Part shown: positions 50,039-60,608 of the stretch, one piece after another | Numbering within the stretch: the first letter of the stretch is position 1 | Layout of the letters: the number at the start of each line of letters is the position of its first letter | From: Vavraia culicis subsp. floridensis | Taxonomy: Eukaryota; Microsporidia; Pleistophoridae | DNA: 64,000 bases | Direction: 5' to 3' | Assembly (NCBI RefSeq): GCF_000192795.1 | Contig: NW_007360615.1 | Span: 62,001-126,000 of the forward strand | Position numbers and translations under genes: made by a program | Notes under the pieces: model-generated | What the model saw: only the letters and a program-made list of their open reading frames with translations | Databases searched by the model: none | Told to the model about the DNA's origin: nothing

Positions 50039-51785
50039 CGGTTCTGCTCACGGGGCTAAAACAATTTATTTATGGCCGATCTGTAACAGATTCGGTGAAA
50101 CACGCCGAAATGAGGTAAATAAGCGGACCAGTCGGCTGATACAGCTAAAACAAGCATGGAATAAACATAGAAACACACTTTTACGCGGTATAATAGATCA
50201 ATAAGCAGTAGCGAATCCTTTTAGCATACCAATAACTATGTTATGTGAGGCAGTGCACGTATCAGTGCAGGGACCCTTATTTTGAGTGGCCATCAGTAAT
50301 TTCACCGCAAAAGTAACAAATAGCGCACACCACCGGGAAGTGTTACACCAAACGGTCAGAAATCCGCCTAAAGTATTTTTCTGCGGCAACGGAGGTGATC
50401 GCAGTTTTTATACCCCATCCAATTCATGGATAATATCTTAGCGGCACTTCTTAGGCCTGTAGCAAGCCCTGCATCGTTTAGGTCATGCACGGCGAATGAG
50501 TTGAACAAGAAGGGGCTTACTGAGCATGTAGCCGTGTAAATTATGTGAACGTAGATTTATCGCAGCTTTCAAGTGATTAGGCCTCCTCAGAAATTTTGAT
50601 GAACAATTTAGGCGAAGCGCGTTTTGTGAAGGTAGCCATGGGAAGAGAAAGAAGGGTATGCTACATGTAATACGGGGTTTGTGGTGACAGAATGAAACGC
50701 AAATATCGGGGCAAACAAGCTCTGCAATGAAGAGCATGAGAAGCGATTGTTTTGATCATCAAAATGATAATGGATGCAACAGTTCTAGACAAAAAGATGA
50801 ACGCAATAAATTTTTGACACTTTTATCGTTTATTGTGGATGTTTTATACAAAAGCATATTTTTTGTTGGGTGTTTGAAACGAAGAAATTTTGCCGTTGAA
50901 ATGTGTTTTACAGCATGTTGGGATGAGAAGGCATGGATTTGGTTGATCATTGTTATCACATGTGGTAATCTACAGCATGTTGAGATGAGAAGGCATGGAT
51001 TTGGTTGATTCGGTGCGGTAAATCACCCATGCTTACCATGGTCATGCTTGGCACGAATAGAATGATAAATTATTACAGAATATAACAACGATGTTGCATC
51101 AAACCCGATAGTGAAACCGCTTCTATTTGAAATATACGTTGCTCACGTGTAAAAAGTTGTATTCTCGCAGTTCAGAGGTGTTAGGAGCGAGAAAATATCA
51201 ACGGCATGCCAAAGAAACATTCAAAACTGACTTTCAAACAAAAGGAAAGAGGCTATGCACCGGCAAAAATCAGGTTTGTGCAGAGTTTTCAATTAATTAT
51301 GATAGGCTGTAGAAATATAGAAAGAGTGTTTGTGAACATTCGACCTAGGGATCCGCGAGTAAAGTTGGCCGTAATCAAATTATACTATCGGACGAAGGAA
51401 CATTCTTAGGTCGCAACAAGCAAGGACAGTTCTCACAAATCATCCGGTTTGTTCAGTTTTTGAGGAATGGTGCCGATCACCTGATGAAGTCTTTTTTAGA
51501 AGGTCTTTGATTTATTTTCTATTGGTGCAGTATTTACTCACAGCCTTATTACACACCGAAAATATCGATTGTACTTGTATGCTAATATAGATTTATATTG
51601 TGGCTTCAGAGCTTGGTAAAATGTTACAAAGTATCTATAGGTGCACCACGTGACATGTTGCCATGGTTTATTTTTGCAGTGATGATGACCAAGTACGCTT
51701 TTAGTGAAAAAAATATTTTTTTCAAGTCGTGGGAGCACACGATTTGAAGAAATGAAAATTTTAAAAATTTTTGCAGACCCTTCCA
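50039..51785. other. Intergenic 1.7 kb
   Basis: No gene is supported. A 38-bp direct duplication with a spacer lies at 50910-51009. A 67-codon basic frame at 51206-51409 is noted but not accepted. Confidence 0.5.
50910..51009. repeat. 38-bp direct repeat with spacer
   Basis: Copies at 50910-50947 and 50971-51009 share TACAGCATGTTG and AAGGCATGGATTTGGTTGAT, with a 23-bp spacer. Confidence 0.88.
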
Positions 51786-52253
51786 ATGGTCGAGACACTC
51801 ACAAAATTCAAGATCTACCCGCAACAGCCGCAGATATACAACAACCCAAAAAACACTGAGAAGAAGAGGTACTTCAAGAAGGTTGGGTATGGCATCACGG
51901 TGCCTGAGACCGCCATAAACGGCACCTATATCGACAAGAACTGCCCATTCACAGGAAGCGTAAGACTATACGGCAAATTCGTCAAGGCTGAGGTGCTGAA
52001 GATGAAGCAGATACGAACGATCATCTGCATAAAAAAGTACTTTTTCTACGTAAAGAAGTATAAGAGATATGAGAGGAGACAGAAGAAGTTTGCCGTGCAT
52101 CTGCCACCGTGCTTTGAGGGTCTTGTGAACGTGGGTGACATTGTGAACTGTGCACTTGTCAGGCCATTGTCTAAGACAAAGCGATTTGTGGTGGTGGGCG
52201 TTGAGAACAAGATAGTACCGGAGAAAAAATATAAAACATTGGAGGATCTTTAA
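51786..52253 (+). CDS. RPS11: 40S ribosomal protein S11 (uS17)
   Basis: This codes for uS17 of the small cytosolic subunit, 155 residues. Landmarks are INGTYIDKNCPFTGSV, KMKQIRTIICIKKYFFYVKKY, VHLPPCFEGLVNVGDIV and CALVRPLSKTKRFVV, all matching the family in order. I start at 51786 because CCC lies at 51778-51780 and the N-terminus then has normal length. An AT-rich run (ATTTTAAAAATTT) about 20 bases upstream is the likely promoter box. No intron is visible. Confidence 0.95.
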   Translation: MVETLTKFKIYPQQPQIYNNPKNTEKKRYFKKVGYGITVPETAINGTYIDKNCPFTGSVRLYGKFVKAEVLKMKQIRTIICIKKYFFYVKKYKRYERRQKKFAVHLPPCFEGLVNVGDIVNCALVRPLSKTKRFVVVGVENKIVPEKKYKTLEDL

Positions 52254-52658
52254 TTAAAAATTGAGTTTAACGAATTGTTATTGGTGGTGTGTGTAAGAAG
52301 TACGGTCCTTATTCGCCAATTTTGTCGTAAATGTTAAATCACTCCGGTACTTTTGTAAGTTTGAGATCCTTGTTTTGAGAAATAAGAAAGTAGGGCATGT
52401 ACACAAGGTGCATGTTCTTTATTGTTTGGGTTAGAGTACGTTTGTTTATCTCCTATATCATCGAAATAAGAAAGTAGGGCATGTTGAGACCAGCCGTGGC
52501 CACAGGGTTTTGGTTCACAGAGCTGCTCTAGGCTTCTGCCAGCTGAGCATACTTGGTGTATGATTATTAGCATGTCAACAAACAGAGAGGTGGTAAAAAA
52601 TGTCATTACTTGCTGAGGACGTATCAAAATTGCGCGAATAGAGTGAGAAGCAAAAGAT
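52254..52658. other. Intergenic 0.4 kb between S11 and tRNA-Lys
   Basis: No gene is supported. A 20-bp sequence, AATAAGAAAGTAGGGCATGT, occurs twice, at 52381 and 52465. Confidence 0.55.
52652..52655 (-). terminator. Pol III terminator of tRNA-Lys
   Basis: Four T residues on the coding strand (AAAA on the plus strand) lie three bases beyond the tRNA 3' end, as expected for RNA polymerase III termination. Confidence 0.75.
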
Positions 52659-52731
52659 CGCCCCGATAGGGACTCGAACCCTAGACCCTCAGATTAAAAG
52701 TCTGATGCTCTACCGACTGAGCTACCAGGGC
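52659..52731 (-). tRNA. tRNA-Lys (anticodon UUU)
   Basis: The 73-nt minus-strand gene folds as a cloverleaf. The acceptor GCCCTGG pairs with TCGGGGC using two G-U pairs, the D-arm contains TAGCTCAGTCGGTAGAGC, the anticodon stem TCAGA/TCTGA encloses the loop CTTTTAA (anticodon TTT), and the T-arm is AGGGTTCGAGTCCCT. It has no intron and no encoded CCA. A- and B-box promoters are internal. Confidence 0.97.
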
Positions 52732-53183
52732 TGGCACGTACAACTTACGTGCATCATGAACACCACGGAATGCGGCAAACAATTTCTGATACGGTAGCGT
52801 GTTCCAATACGCTTTTCACGTTTTTTTAGAGCACTAAACCAGAAAAATGTGTTTGTTCGACTGTTGCTATTGTGTTAGCAAACAAATATATTTTAGAAAC
52901 AAAAAGTGGGAAGTAAAAACACTTTGTGGTATTTTTAAGCATTTGAATCTTGAAGCAATTCAGCAAAATAATATTTTGTCTTCGTAAAGCTCTCTACCCT
53001 GTTAAATTGAGAAGAGTTCCACACAGCGCTACTCTCACAGTAAGATCACCTTGTATCACAGCAGGAACAAAAGATGTTCGCTCTATTCCAAACTACATGG
53101 ATCTGCGCCTCAGGATTTAGTTCTACCTTATGGTGTTTTCGTTCACCAATCCCGTTTTAAACATTCCTAGAAACTATTACCCC
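52732..53183. other. Intergenic 0.45 kb
   Basis: No gene is seen. This is the divergent region upstream of tRNA-Lys and of the dolichol kinase gene. Confidence 0.55.
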
Positions 53184-54107
53184 ATGCCTTTTAAAATTTT
53201 TCCAAATTTTTTCGATGTATCGGTCACGTACATTATTTTCTTTTGGAGTGATTTTCACTTCGTAGAAACGGCGGTATACTATTACTACCTGATGGTTAAC
53301 ATAAAGAGCTTCAACACGAAGGAAAACGTACTTATAAGCCTGTGTATCCCTTTCATCCGTGAGAATATAGAGGATCAGAGCTTGTTCAACTCGGTTTTCT
53401 ACTACTACATAATAAATCCGGAGGGCAAATGGATGATAGGACAGCTATTTGAGCTAGTTGCCATGTTCAGGATTGACGTGTCGAGGGTGCTGATCGATTA
53501 CCTGTTGTATTTCTTATTCTACTACAAATTGTTCGTTTTCTGGATCATTATGATCATACTGCTCTTCATCGTGCAGCTAAGCATTTTCCGATGCAACAAG
53601 AACTGGAAACGAAAGGCGATACACTTTTTCATGCTGCCGTGTATATCCAACATGAACTACTTCACGCGCTACAACCTGGATATAATCATTCTCCTCAACG
53701 TTTTTCTGAGCGTGAATTTTAAGCGGTCTGCGTTGTTCAAGCATTTCACAAGTAGCAAGGATCATGGAAATATTCCGGTATCAAATGTTTTGATTCTTTG
53801 CTCTACGTACTACCCGTACTATTTTCTTGAAAAGTGTGAGGATTTTATCGCGTTGCTGATAACGGTCTTCATGCTTGACAGCATGGCGTCAATCATAGGT
53901 ACATATCTCGAAAAGAAGGATAAAAGTGTGCAGGGCATGCTTTCTGGTGTTCTTTCCGCAATTGTTTTGCACTACCTTTTATTTAGAAATTTTAACTATG
54001 TATTTTACTATTTCATGATGGGAATTGTGGAATATATCGTCTCATGCAACGATAACCTCATACTGCCCTTAATTTCCGTGCTTTTTTTTAAGTTTCAATC
54101 CTCGTGA
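53184..54107 (+). CDS. SEC59: Dolichol kinase (Sec59)
   Basis: Dolichol kinase uses CTP to phosphorylate dolichol in the ER membrane, supplying dolichyl phosphate for N-glycosylation, O-mannosylation and GPI anchors. The 307-residue protein is almost wholly hydrophobic. Family motifs are WKRKAIHFF (about 141-149), LDSMASIIG (231-239, matching GDSMASIVG, with Leu for Gly), the following Lys-Ser-Val-Gln-Gly segment (247-251, matching KTVEG) and NDNLILPL near the C-terminus (matching DNLVLPL). It is shorter than yeast Sec59 and lacks N-terminal membrane segments. I start at 53184 because CCCC directly precedes the ATG; the frame is open to 53130. It may contribute to the reduced glycosylation pathway reported for microsporidia. 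Confidence 0.82.
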   Translation: MPFKIFPNFFDVSVTYIIFFWSDFHFVETAVYYYYLMVNIKSFNTKENVLISLCIPFIRENIEDQSLFNSVFYYYIINPEGKWMIGQLFELVAMFRIDVSRVLIDYLLYFLFYYKLFVFWIIMIILLFIVQLSIFRCNKNWKRKAIHFFMLPCISNMNYFTRYNLDIIILLNVFLSVNFKRSALFKHFTSSKDHGNIPVSNVLILCSTYYPYYFLEKCEDFIALLITVFMLDSMASIIGTYLEKKDKSVQGMLSGVLSAIVLHYLLFRNFNYVFYYFMMGIVEYIVSCNDNLILPLISVLFFKFQSS

Positions 54108-55016
54108 TCATCCTCTCCCAGGATGTTGTAATGCTGTTTTGCAGCCGCCCACAGCGTAATTTTCAGTTGAGGAAATGTGCGCTTGTGAAGCCCATGTTAT
54201 TGTGTCCATGCGATTTTTAGTGGTGTAACGAACGAGTGGGGTATAGCGCCAGGCTAATAGGCGAAAAATGAGTTTTTAACATGGTCAAGGCAAGTTTACG
54301 GCCGAGCATTCTTTTTGATACGAAGCCATACATAGAGTGCCTTGAGTGTAGTGGTGATCTTTGCAAGCGTAGATGCAAAATATGTGATTGAGAGATACCT
54401 ATTTGTACCCATCCTGATGAGATAAAGGAATTAAAATGTATTTATTGCATTCTCATACCGGAGTACTCGACGAACGGTTTCTGGTTAAAGATGTACATGG
54501 GCCGCACTTTTGTCCGCTCCGCTACCAAAAGGCGATTGAAAGCGCGGATCAGCAGCATTTTGTTGTGTCGGTGGAGATGAACAAGTCATCCACACTTTTC
54601 TATACAAAATGTTATTTATAGCTGTTACTAAGGGGACATCGACAGCGTAGGTAAACTTGATAGGATCAGTTAATGATGCATCGTGTTGTTTATTTATCTG
54701 TGCCATGGTGGGATTGTTTGGCAAATTTGATCGGCACGGTTGATAAAAATACTTCTTTTCACATATGAATTGTGTTACTGTACAGTATTTGGTTAGTGTG
54801 GATTTGCACAAACGCGTAAAGTTGTGATAATAGTGCACCTCCAATTCATCTGCACCAAGCTGTTTGATAAAACGCTATCGCGCGACATTGGAGCAAATTC
54901 TGACACTCGATTTTTACACTGCAGTGCTCTGCTCGTGTGAATCGACGATGAAACACTTTTAAAACAAAGTTGCGAGAACTTAAAAAAGAATTCAAAACAA
55001 AGAGACAGAGATTAAA
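54108..55016. other. Intergenic 0.9 kb
   Basis: No gene is supported and no tandem array is visible. The last 60 bases before Rab11 are A-rich and probably its promoter. Confidence 0.55.
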
Positions 55017-55640
55017 ATGGAGAGCTACGACTACCTTTTTAAAATAGTACTGATTGGCGACTCGGGTGTGGGAAAAACCAACTTGCTGTCTCAGCTCACA
55101 AGGGGAGAGTTCTCAGCCGAGACGAAGGCCACTATTGGTGTGGAATTCGCGACTAGAACATTCAAAATCGATAATTTGGTGATCAAAGCACAGATCTGGG
55201 ATACAGCTGGACAGGAAAGATACAGAGCTATCACCTCGGCCTACTACAGGGGCACTCTGGGCGCCCTGATAGTCTACGATATTACCCGAAAATCAACATT
55301 AAGCAACGCTACCAAGCACTGGCTCACGCAGCTGAAGGAATATTCTGGTGAGGAAATAGAGATAATGATGGTTGGTAATAAAACAGACTTGGAAGACGAG
55401 AGGACTGTCACCGTGGCATGCGGGAATGATGCAGCTAAGTCAAATAACCTTAATTTTTTGGAGACCTCTGCGTTAGACGGCAGCAATGTTGAGAAGGCGT
55501 TTGATGAGCTGATAAAAGCGGTATATAGGAGACGAAAGACCCTGGATCCCGAGTTCAAAGAGGCGCTTTCAAGAACCGAACCTGCGAAAAATAAGAAGAT
55601 AATACAAATAAAGAAGAAAAAAAAGAAAAGCTGTTGTTAA
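55017..55640 (+). CDS. YPT31: Rab GTPase, Rab11/Ypt31 type
   Basis: Rab11/Ypt31 directs recycling and post-Golgi traffic. The 207-residue protein has GDSGVGKT (14-21), [11 protein letters not shown] (the VEFATR stretch is typical of Rab11), [19 protein letters not shown] ([10 protein letters not shown] is also Rab11-type), NKTD (121-124) and SAL, then a very basic tail ending CC. The run of six Lys before SCC is unusual but consistent with a membrane-attracting hypervariable region. Unlike Ypt1, no CCC motif precedes the ATG; the leader is A-rich. Confidence 0.92.
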   Translation: MESYDYLFKIVLIGDSGVGKTNLLSQLTRGEFSAETKATIGVEFATRTFKIDNLVIKAQIWDTAGQERYRAITSAYYRGTLGALIVYDITRKSTLSNATKHWLTQLKEYSGEEIEIMMVGNKTDLEDERTVTVACGNDAAKSNNLNFLETSALDGSNVEKAFDELIKAVYRRRKTLDPEFKEALSRTEPAKNKKIIQIKKKKKKSCC

Positions 55641-56461
55641 ATAAATTGCCGATTAATTAAAAGTATAAACCAACTTATTCTGCTGTGCTTGAACCGAGCA
55701 CGAAGGTCTTAAGAGGTCGGATGTGTTGTATGTGAGTAAACAGCCCAGTATTTCGTATTTTAATGTTTCTGCAATCCAATGTGTAGATGGCACAGTGAGT
55801 CTTTCTATGCAAGGCTTTCTTAACAACCAGAAAAATATTCACGAGTAGGTGTGGAGTGGTTACAAATCCGGTCCAACAGCCACTGAACGGCCGTCATGTG
55901 CAATATCTAACAAGTTGTTGGCTAACAATCGAAGTTTAGTGAATATTGCAGTAATTCAGATGTCAGTCAAAGACTATATCTCTACTTGTCAGAATCCTTT
56001 CCAAATTGACATAGCAAGCATACAGAAGCAATTATGGTAGAATTAACCATGAATGCGATTTGCAACCAAGCAACATGTCATAGCGATGTAGAAATGCATT
56101 TTTTACCTAGAATAGGTAACAAGTGCGATCATTCAATGACAAAGATGCATTTGTGCATCGCTATCAATCGTCCCTTTTCGGATAAGCCAATTGAACTATA
56201 ACAAATCCTTGGGATGAGATGTTAAGAAAAGCATGTTAGATAACTGTATATCTGGCTTATTTCGGGGAATGCTAACGCTCAAATTATTCGCCCATACGTC
56301 GATATCAAATCAAGTACCTGTTAACTCACACTATTGCACAAGCTGTTGTATTGTTACGACTGAAATTAGAGAATTATGAATTTTTAATTTACCCAAACAT
56401 TTGTAGTTTTTATAATCAGGGACCTGATAGGGCCATTATATGCCGTCTTCTGGCATATTTT
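55641..56461. other. Intergenic 0.8 kb
   Basis: This convergent interval between Rab11 and the syntaxin gene shows no gene or array. Confidence 0.55.
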
Positions 56462-57346
56462 TTAACCTGCGGTGTTGTTCTGTGTGCTGTTGTCATTGGT
56501 ATTGTTTAATTTATTGTCATTCTTGTTTTTATCCTGCCAGCTGCTAAAAAAGAGCTTGGCTAGCCCGAAAAGAATGGCACCAATTATAAGAAATGAAATA
56601 CCAAGTGCAAAAATGAAAAGAATAACATACTTAATGTACATAGCTGCTTTCTGGTAGTTTCTTGCCTTTTCAAGATCCTTTTTGGCTTCTTTCACTGTCT
56701 TCTTGGTCACGTCGATTTCTATTTCAATGTTATCAACAATTTTGCGCGAGCTCATCACCATTTCGTGCAATTCGTCGATGAGTGACACCAATTCGTTGAT
56801 TGAGGCCACGATTTTTTTGATATTTTTATTTCTCTCGCCAGCCTTCTTCAGGATACCCTTCGATGAGCAGGCGCCTGGTCTAAACTCTTTCTCCAACAGC
56901 TTGTGTCCCTCAGAAGAATTGACTAATTCGTGCAGCTCCTCCTCCGAGGCATCAGGCTTGGCAATAAGAAACTGCGATTTTAGTCGCTCCTTCTCCTCTT
57001 TTGTGTGGTTGAGCTGTTCAGTTCGGTATAATTCAATCGTTTCGGCTAAATAATTAGTCAGCACCTGCCACCTGTTGTTTCTCGTATCGGCTTCGAATTC
57101 TTCGTCCTCAGGGTTTAGCTGGTTGTTTTCTTCTTGCATAGCCTTTAACCTTTCCTTTACCTGCTTAGAATTCTCTTTAAACAGGTTGTTAAGGACAGAA
57201 ATCCTATTGTCCAGTTCGGTTTCTTCATGGTCTGAAAGGATGGAGTTTGCCTTCTTATTTGAGATGCTTTTCAATTTGTGGATGTACACTCTAAGCTTGT
57301 CTATTTTGTCCTCTATCTTTTTACATCTGCCGAGAAATTCATCCAT
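56462..57346 (-). CDS. Syntaxin-like Qa-SNARE
   Basis: Syntaxins are the Qa-SNAREs that form the fusion core with partner SNAREs. The 294-residue protein has an N-terminal helical region (about 1-150), a SNARE motif (about 173-235, INELVSLIDELHEMV... EKARNYQKAA) and a membrane anchor at about 239-267. The motif aligns without gaps to animal syntaxin 1, and the position of the ionic zero-layer Gln is Ser200 (VMSSRKIVDNIE versus VESQGEMIDRIE). Beyond the anchor is an unusual Asn-rich tail of about 27 residues that would lie in the lumen or outside the cell. It looks like the plasma-membrane (Sso/Syn1) type. No CCC precedes the ATG. Confidence 0.87.
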   Translation of the reverse strand: MDEFLGRCKKIEDKIDKLRVYIHKLKSISNKKANSILSDHEETELDNRISVLNNLFKENSKQVKERLKAMQEENNQLNPEDEEFEADTRNNRWQVLTNYLAETIELYRTEQLNHTKEEKERLKSQFLIAKPDASEEELHELVNSSEGHKLLEKEFRPGACSSKGILKKAGERNKNIKKIVASINELVSLIDELHEMVMSSRKIVDNIEIEIDVTKKTVKEAKKDLEKARNYQKAAMYIKYVILFIFALGISFLIIGAILFGLAKLFFSSWQDKNKNDNKLNNTNDNSTQNNTAG

Positions 57347-58143
57347 TCAACGCGAAACAAAAATGAAAGAAAACAAACAAAAGATTAAAAAATATGAAAT
57401 GATGAAAAGAAAATAATCAGCGGCAAGTTTGATATTTTGATGAATATGGATAATGTAAAAAGCTCTTAGTATGTAATAAATGCAGATATTGGTGTTGGAA
57501 CATATGCATTCGATCTGTGGTTATCAAGTCATGAAAACGGCGCAAAGTCTTCCTTTAAATGTGTGAGATCACGCAAAGAACGTGAACATGACTTTGTTCA
57601 ACCAAGGGGTAGTGTTTAGGGTTGTATCTGATGGAAGAAATATTTTGACTAAATAATAAAACAGCTCGCTCACATTTTGTGATGGGTCGGGCTTCATGCT
57701 TCCCATCTCAAGGTCGTATTATTCCTGTTTGAATGTACAATTAACTTGTTAAAAGTCACAGATGTGGTACTCGCCATCGCATTTACTTGAGGATAGGCTA
57801 CCACGTGCTATATTGATCTACAGATGTGGTACTCGCCATCGCATTTACTTGAGGATAGGCTACCACGTGCTATATTGATCTACAGATGAAAAATCTCAGC
57901 AATCAAGCACTCTCGTTTTCGTTTATAAACGAAAAAAGCACATTCTAACGAATTGTTTTGATAATATGTTGTGAACGCCCTACGGATCATTTGTCGATAA
58001 AACATGGTAAATTTTCGTAATACGTGTCATGAAAATGAAAAGCGCAAAAAACGGTACGAATTTGAAGAAACCTATTACTCGTTACACCGCGCCAACAACG
58101 CAATTTCTGCAAATTAATGGTTTAATCAAAATATAAATATTGA
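57347..58143. other. Intergenic 0.8 kb with a 62-bp duplication
   Basis: No gene is supported. The 62-bp direct repeat at 57758-57888 is the only structure seen. Confidence 0.55.
57758..57888. repeat. 62-bp tandem repeat, 2.1 copies
   Basis: Copies start at 57758 and 57820 and look identical, followed by an ACAGATG stub. The unit includes TGGTACTCGCCATCGCATTT. Confidence 0.95.
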
Positions 58144-59550
58144 TCATGAAGCCTCTGCGCACGTTCCTTCATTGTCTTTGAGATCAGGGCCTCCTAATTT
58201 TCCAACCACTTTCTCGTATCTTAGAGCATACACTTTCTCATTCTTTTTGTAGGCTTTCATAAACTTGTTCTTCAAAACTTCAAACTTGTGTGCGTCTATC
58301 AGTTTTAACAGAAATAGATCAAAATTATCTGTGTTCAGGAATACGTCCATGCCGGTTTTTATCGGCTTCAGTATGTATCTTAGCACGTATTTGTCATCTC
58401 CATTTTGTATCAATTCTAGCAGAACATCGTGCACAAAGGCGTTTTCGACCATTTTCGAGATGTATTCTCCCGTTTTCTTAAATATTTTTTTCTTGTTCTC
58501 GCTCGTCCTCAGCAGTTCAAAAGCAATCGATTTTCCTCTTTGAGTGTGCAACAGATCAACAAAAAACAATGAAAGCCCCTTCATAAACACCCTGCGCTCA
58601 TCAGCATCATTAAAATGCATCAAGTGATAGTAAATCAAATCATGCATTATTTCCAAGTTCGTTAGGCCTTTGTCCATCATTTTCTGCAGAATAGCTTCAA
58701 AATTGAACTTCTCTTTTGGTATGTCTTCCAACGGTTTACCACCATAGAATATTTTAGCCTCGCTCCCCATGATCTCCTTTATCATTTCTCCCTTCTGGAC
58801 AACTTTCATTCTTTGATACACCTCATCAAAATAGAATGCACCAACTCGACTTGTCAGTATTTTTCGGTGTTCCTTCTTTAACATTTCAAATACTTTTCCA
58901 AGGTACTTCGAGTCCACCAATTTCTGCAAAAAAAAGATGCTGAATGAACATTGGCATAGTTCGGGTATGTACCTGTAGATTTCATCAAAAATTTGGTCTT
59001 TCAACGTGGCATTACCGTATTTGAAAAGGGTCTGCACTATTTTTGACCCCGTCCGCTTTCTCAGCACTTGGTAAAAATGTCCTTTCAAAATTTTAACAAT
59101 CCGTTTGTTAGCGTCTTCCCTTTCACTCTTCGCTACCTTCTTTCTCCTGGAAATTTCCCAGTCCTTTTTACACTGATCGATTAGTTCATTCGTCTTGCTT
59201 TTCTGCATACTTTTAGATTCTGTATATTTCTTGGTCTTTTTCGTGCATTCGCTGTACGAGTCGTCGTGTGCATCGTTTTCCTGACAACTCCCTCGAATGT
59301 CGTTCTCTTTACACGATCTACTGACATAACCCTTCTTGCACCGCACAACCTCATTCGTTCTCGCTCCACCCTTGTAGCACTCTTTCGTATTACGCTTTTT
59401 CGTAGTACCGGCTCCAACCCTGGTAGACATGCCATCACATGAACTTGCTTCACCAACATGATCCATCTTTTTTGAGTCTGCTCCTCTCTCATTAAATCGC
59501 CCTCTTTTGTGGTTTCTCGCACCGCTTCTTTTGTTGCTCGTTCCTGCCAT
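58144..59550 (-). CDS. PUF6: Puf6-type Pumilio-repeat protein
   Basis: Puf6 (human PUM3) acts in 60S ribosome biogenesis and mRNA binding in the nucleolus. The 468-residue product has a basic low-complexity N-terminus (1-140), then helical repeats with the Puf6 pattern: LRKRTGSKIVQTLFKYGNA, CSFSIFFLQKLVDS, RVGAFYFDEVYQRM, FFVDLLHTQRGKSIAFELL and MVENAFVHDVLLELI. The order and the HTQRGKSIA segment match the Puf6 family rather than cytoplasmic Pumilios. It is shorter than yeast Puf6 at the C-terminus. CCCC directly precedes the ATG. Confidence 0.85.
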   Translation of the reverse strand: MAGTSNKRSGARNHKRGRFNERGADSKKMDHVGEASSCDGMSTRVGAGTTKKRNTKECYKGGARTNEVVRCKKGYVSRSCKENDIRGSCQENDAHDDSYSECTKKTKKYTESKSMQKSKTNELIDQCKKDWEISRRKKVAKSEREDANKRIVKILKGHFYQVLRKRTGSKIVQTLFKYGNATLKDQIFDEIYRYIPELCQCSFSIFFLQKLVDSKYLGKVFEMLKKEHRKILTSRVGAFYFDEVYQRMKVVQKGEMIKEIMGSEAKIFYGGKPLEDIPKEKFNFEAILQKMMDKGLTNLEIMHDLIYYHLMHFNDADERRVFMKGLSLFFVDLLHTQRGKSIAFELLRTSENKKKIFKKTGEYISKMVENAFVHDVLLELIQNGDDKYVLRYILKPIKTGMDVFLNTDNFDLFLLKLIDAHKFEVLKNKFMKAYKKNEKVYALRYEKVVGKLGGPDLKDNEGTCAEAS

Positions 59551-59580
59551 GGGGAATAAAAATTTTGGTGAATTATTTTA
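59551..59580 (-). promoter_or_regulatory. PUF6 leader with CCCC start motif
   Basis: Plus-strand GGGG at 59551-59554 gives CCCC touching the ATG, preceded by an AT-rich box. The arrangement matches that before RPN1. Confidence 0.55.
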
Positions 59581-60116
59581 AGAGAAAGATTTGTTGAACC
59601 GCCTTGAGCAATTTTCTTGTAATACAGCGTTTCAAATATGTGAAAGTACATATTTACCGCTAAAAACATGTTTATTTTTCATCTCATACAGCAACTTTTT
59701 TCACGACCAATCGTTTACTTATTCACCTTTCTGTTGCAAGTGGACGAAAATTTCGCGCTATATTACATCCATGTTATAGTGTGAGACGATAAGTAAACGG
59801 TTAGTGGTAAAAGAAGGTAGCGAAAGAGTAAAACATGGGATAAACTGTGGTGGATAGACCAAGGTTCACTAGCGCAAAGCTCGCATGGGTAACGGTGATG
59901 AAAACAAAACGGCTGACTACTAACAAAACGGTACTATTTATTTCGATACCTACCCATATCACATTGCTTAGCAGTGCTACACCCGTGAATGATTTTGCAT
60001 CAAGTGGACATCCGTCAAGCTCTTATGTGTGCACTGCAGAAGCATTTTGATATCCATCTTCTCAATTTTTACTTGAATGTCTTTGTAAAAATAAGTGTGT
60101 AGAAATCATTGGAAGA

Positions 60117-60347
60117 TTTAAAAACGCTGACTCAACGAACTGAGACAGTATCCTGAATGATTTAGAAACGCTGACTCAATGAACTGAGACAGTATTCTGA
60201 ATGATTTAGAAACGCTGACTCAATGAACTGAGACAGTATCCTGAATGATTTAGAAACGCTGACTCAACGAACTGAGACAGTATCCTGAATGATTTAGAAA
60301 CGCTGACTCAACGAACTGAGACAGCATCCTGAATGATTTAGAAACGC
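60117..60347. repeat. 44-bp tandem repeat, 5.2 copies
   Basis: Copies begin at about 60122, 60166, 60210, 60254 and 60298, with a sixth stub. The unit includes AAACGCTGACTCAACGAACT and GAGACAGTATCCTGAATGAT, with C/T changes at a few sites. Confidence 0.96.
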
Positions 60348-60608
60348 GTTCAGATGGGACTAACTCAGCCATCATGCATATATTTCTAGGCATATTGGAT
60401 GTAATACTTCATAATTATGCTGTGCTAACGATAGATGCACCTCAGGAATCCGGTCAAGAAATTAAAGAATATAGAATTATTTGTATTTTATGTTCCTAGC
60501 CTCGCTGATTCAGCGTAGATATGGCCACGCAGCATCGACATCTGTCAAAATTTATACAGCGGCTAGATCTTTTTTAGTTATATGTTGCACACTACGTGGC
60601 TTGTCTCT

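Larger units (their letters stand above)
59551..60608. other. Intergenic 1.1 kb with a 44-bp array
   Basis: No gene is supported. The 44-bp array at 60117-60347 is the main structure. Confidence 0.55.

Noticed and set aside
51206..51409. 67-codon basic frame starting MPKKHSKLTFKQKERG
   Set aside because: It looks superficially like a small ribosomal protein but matches none I know and has no start motif.
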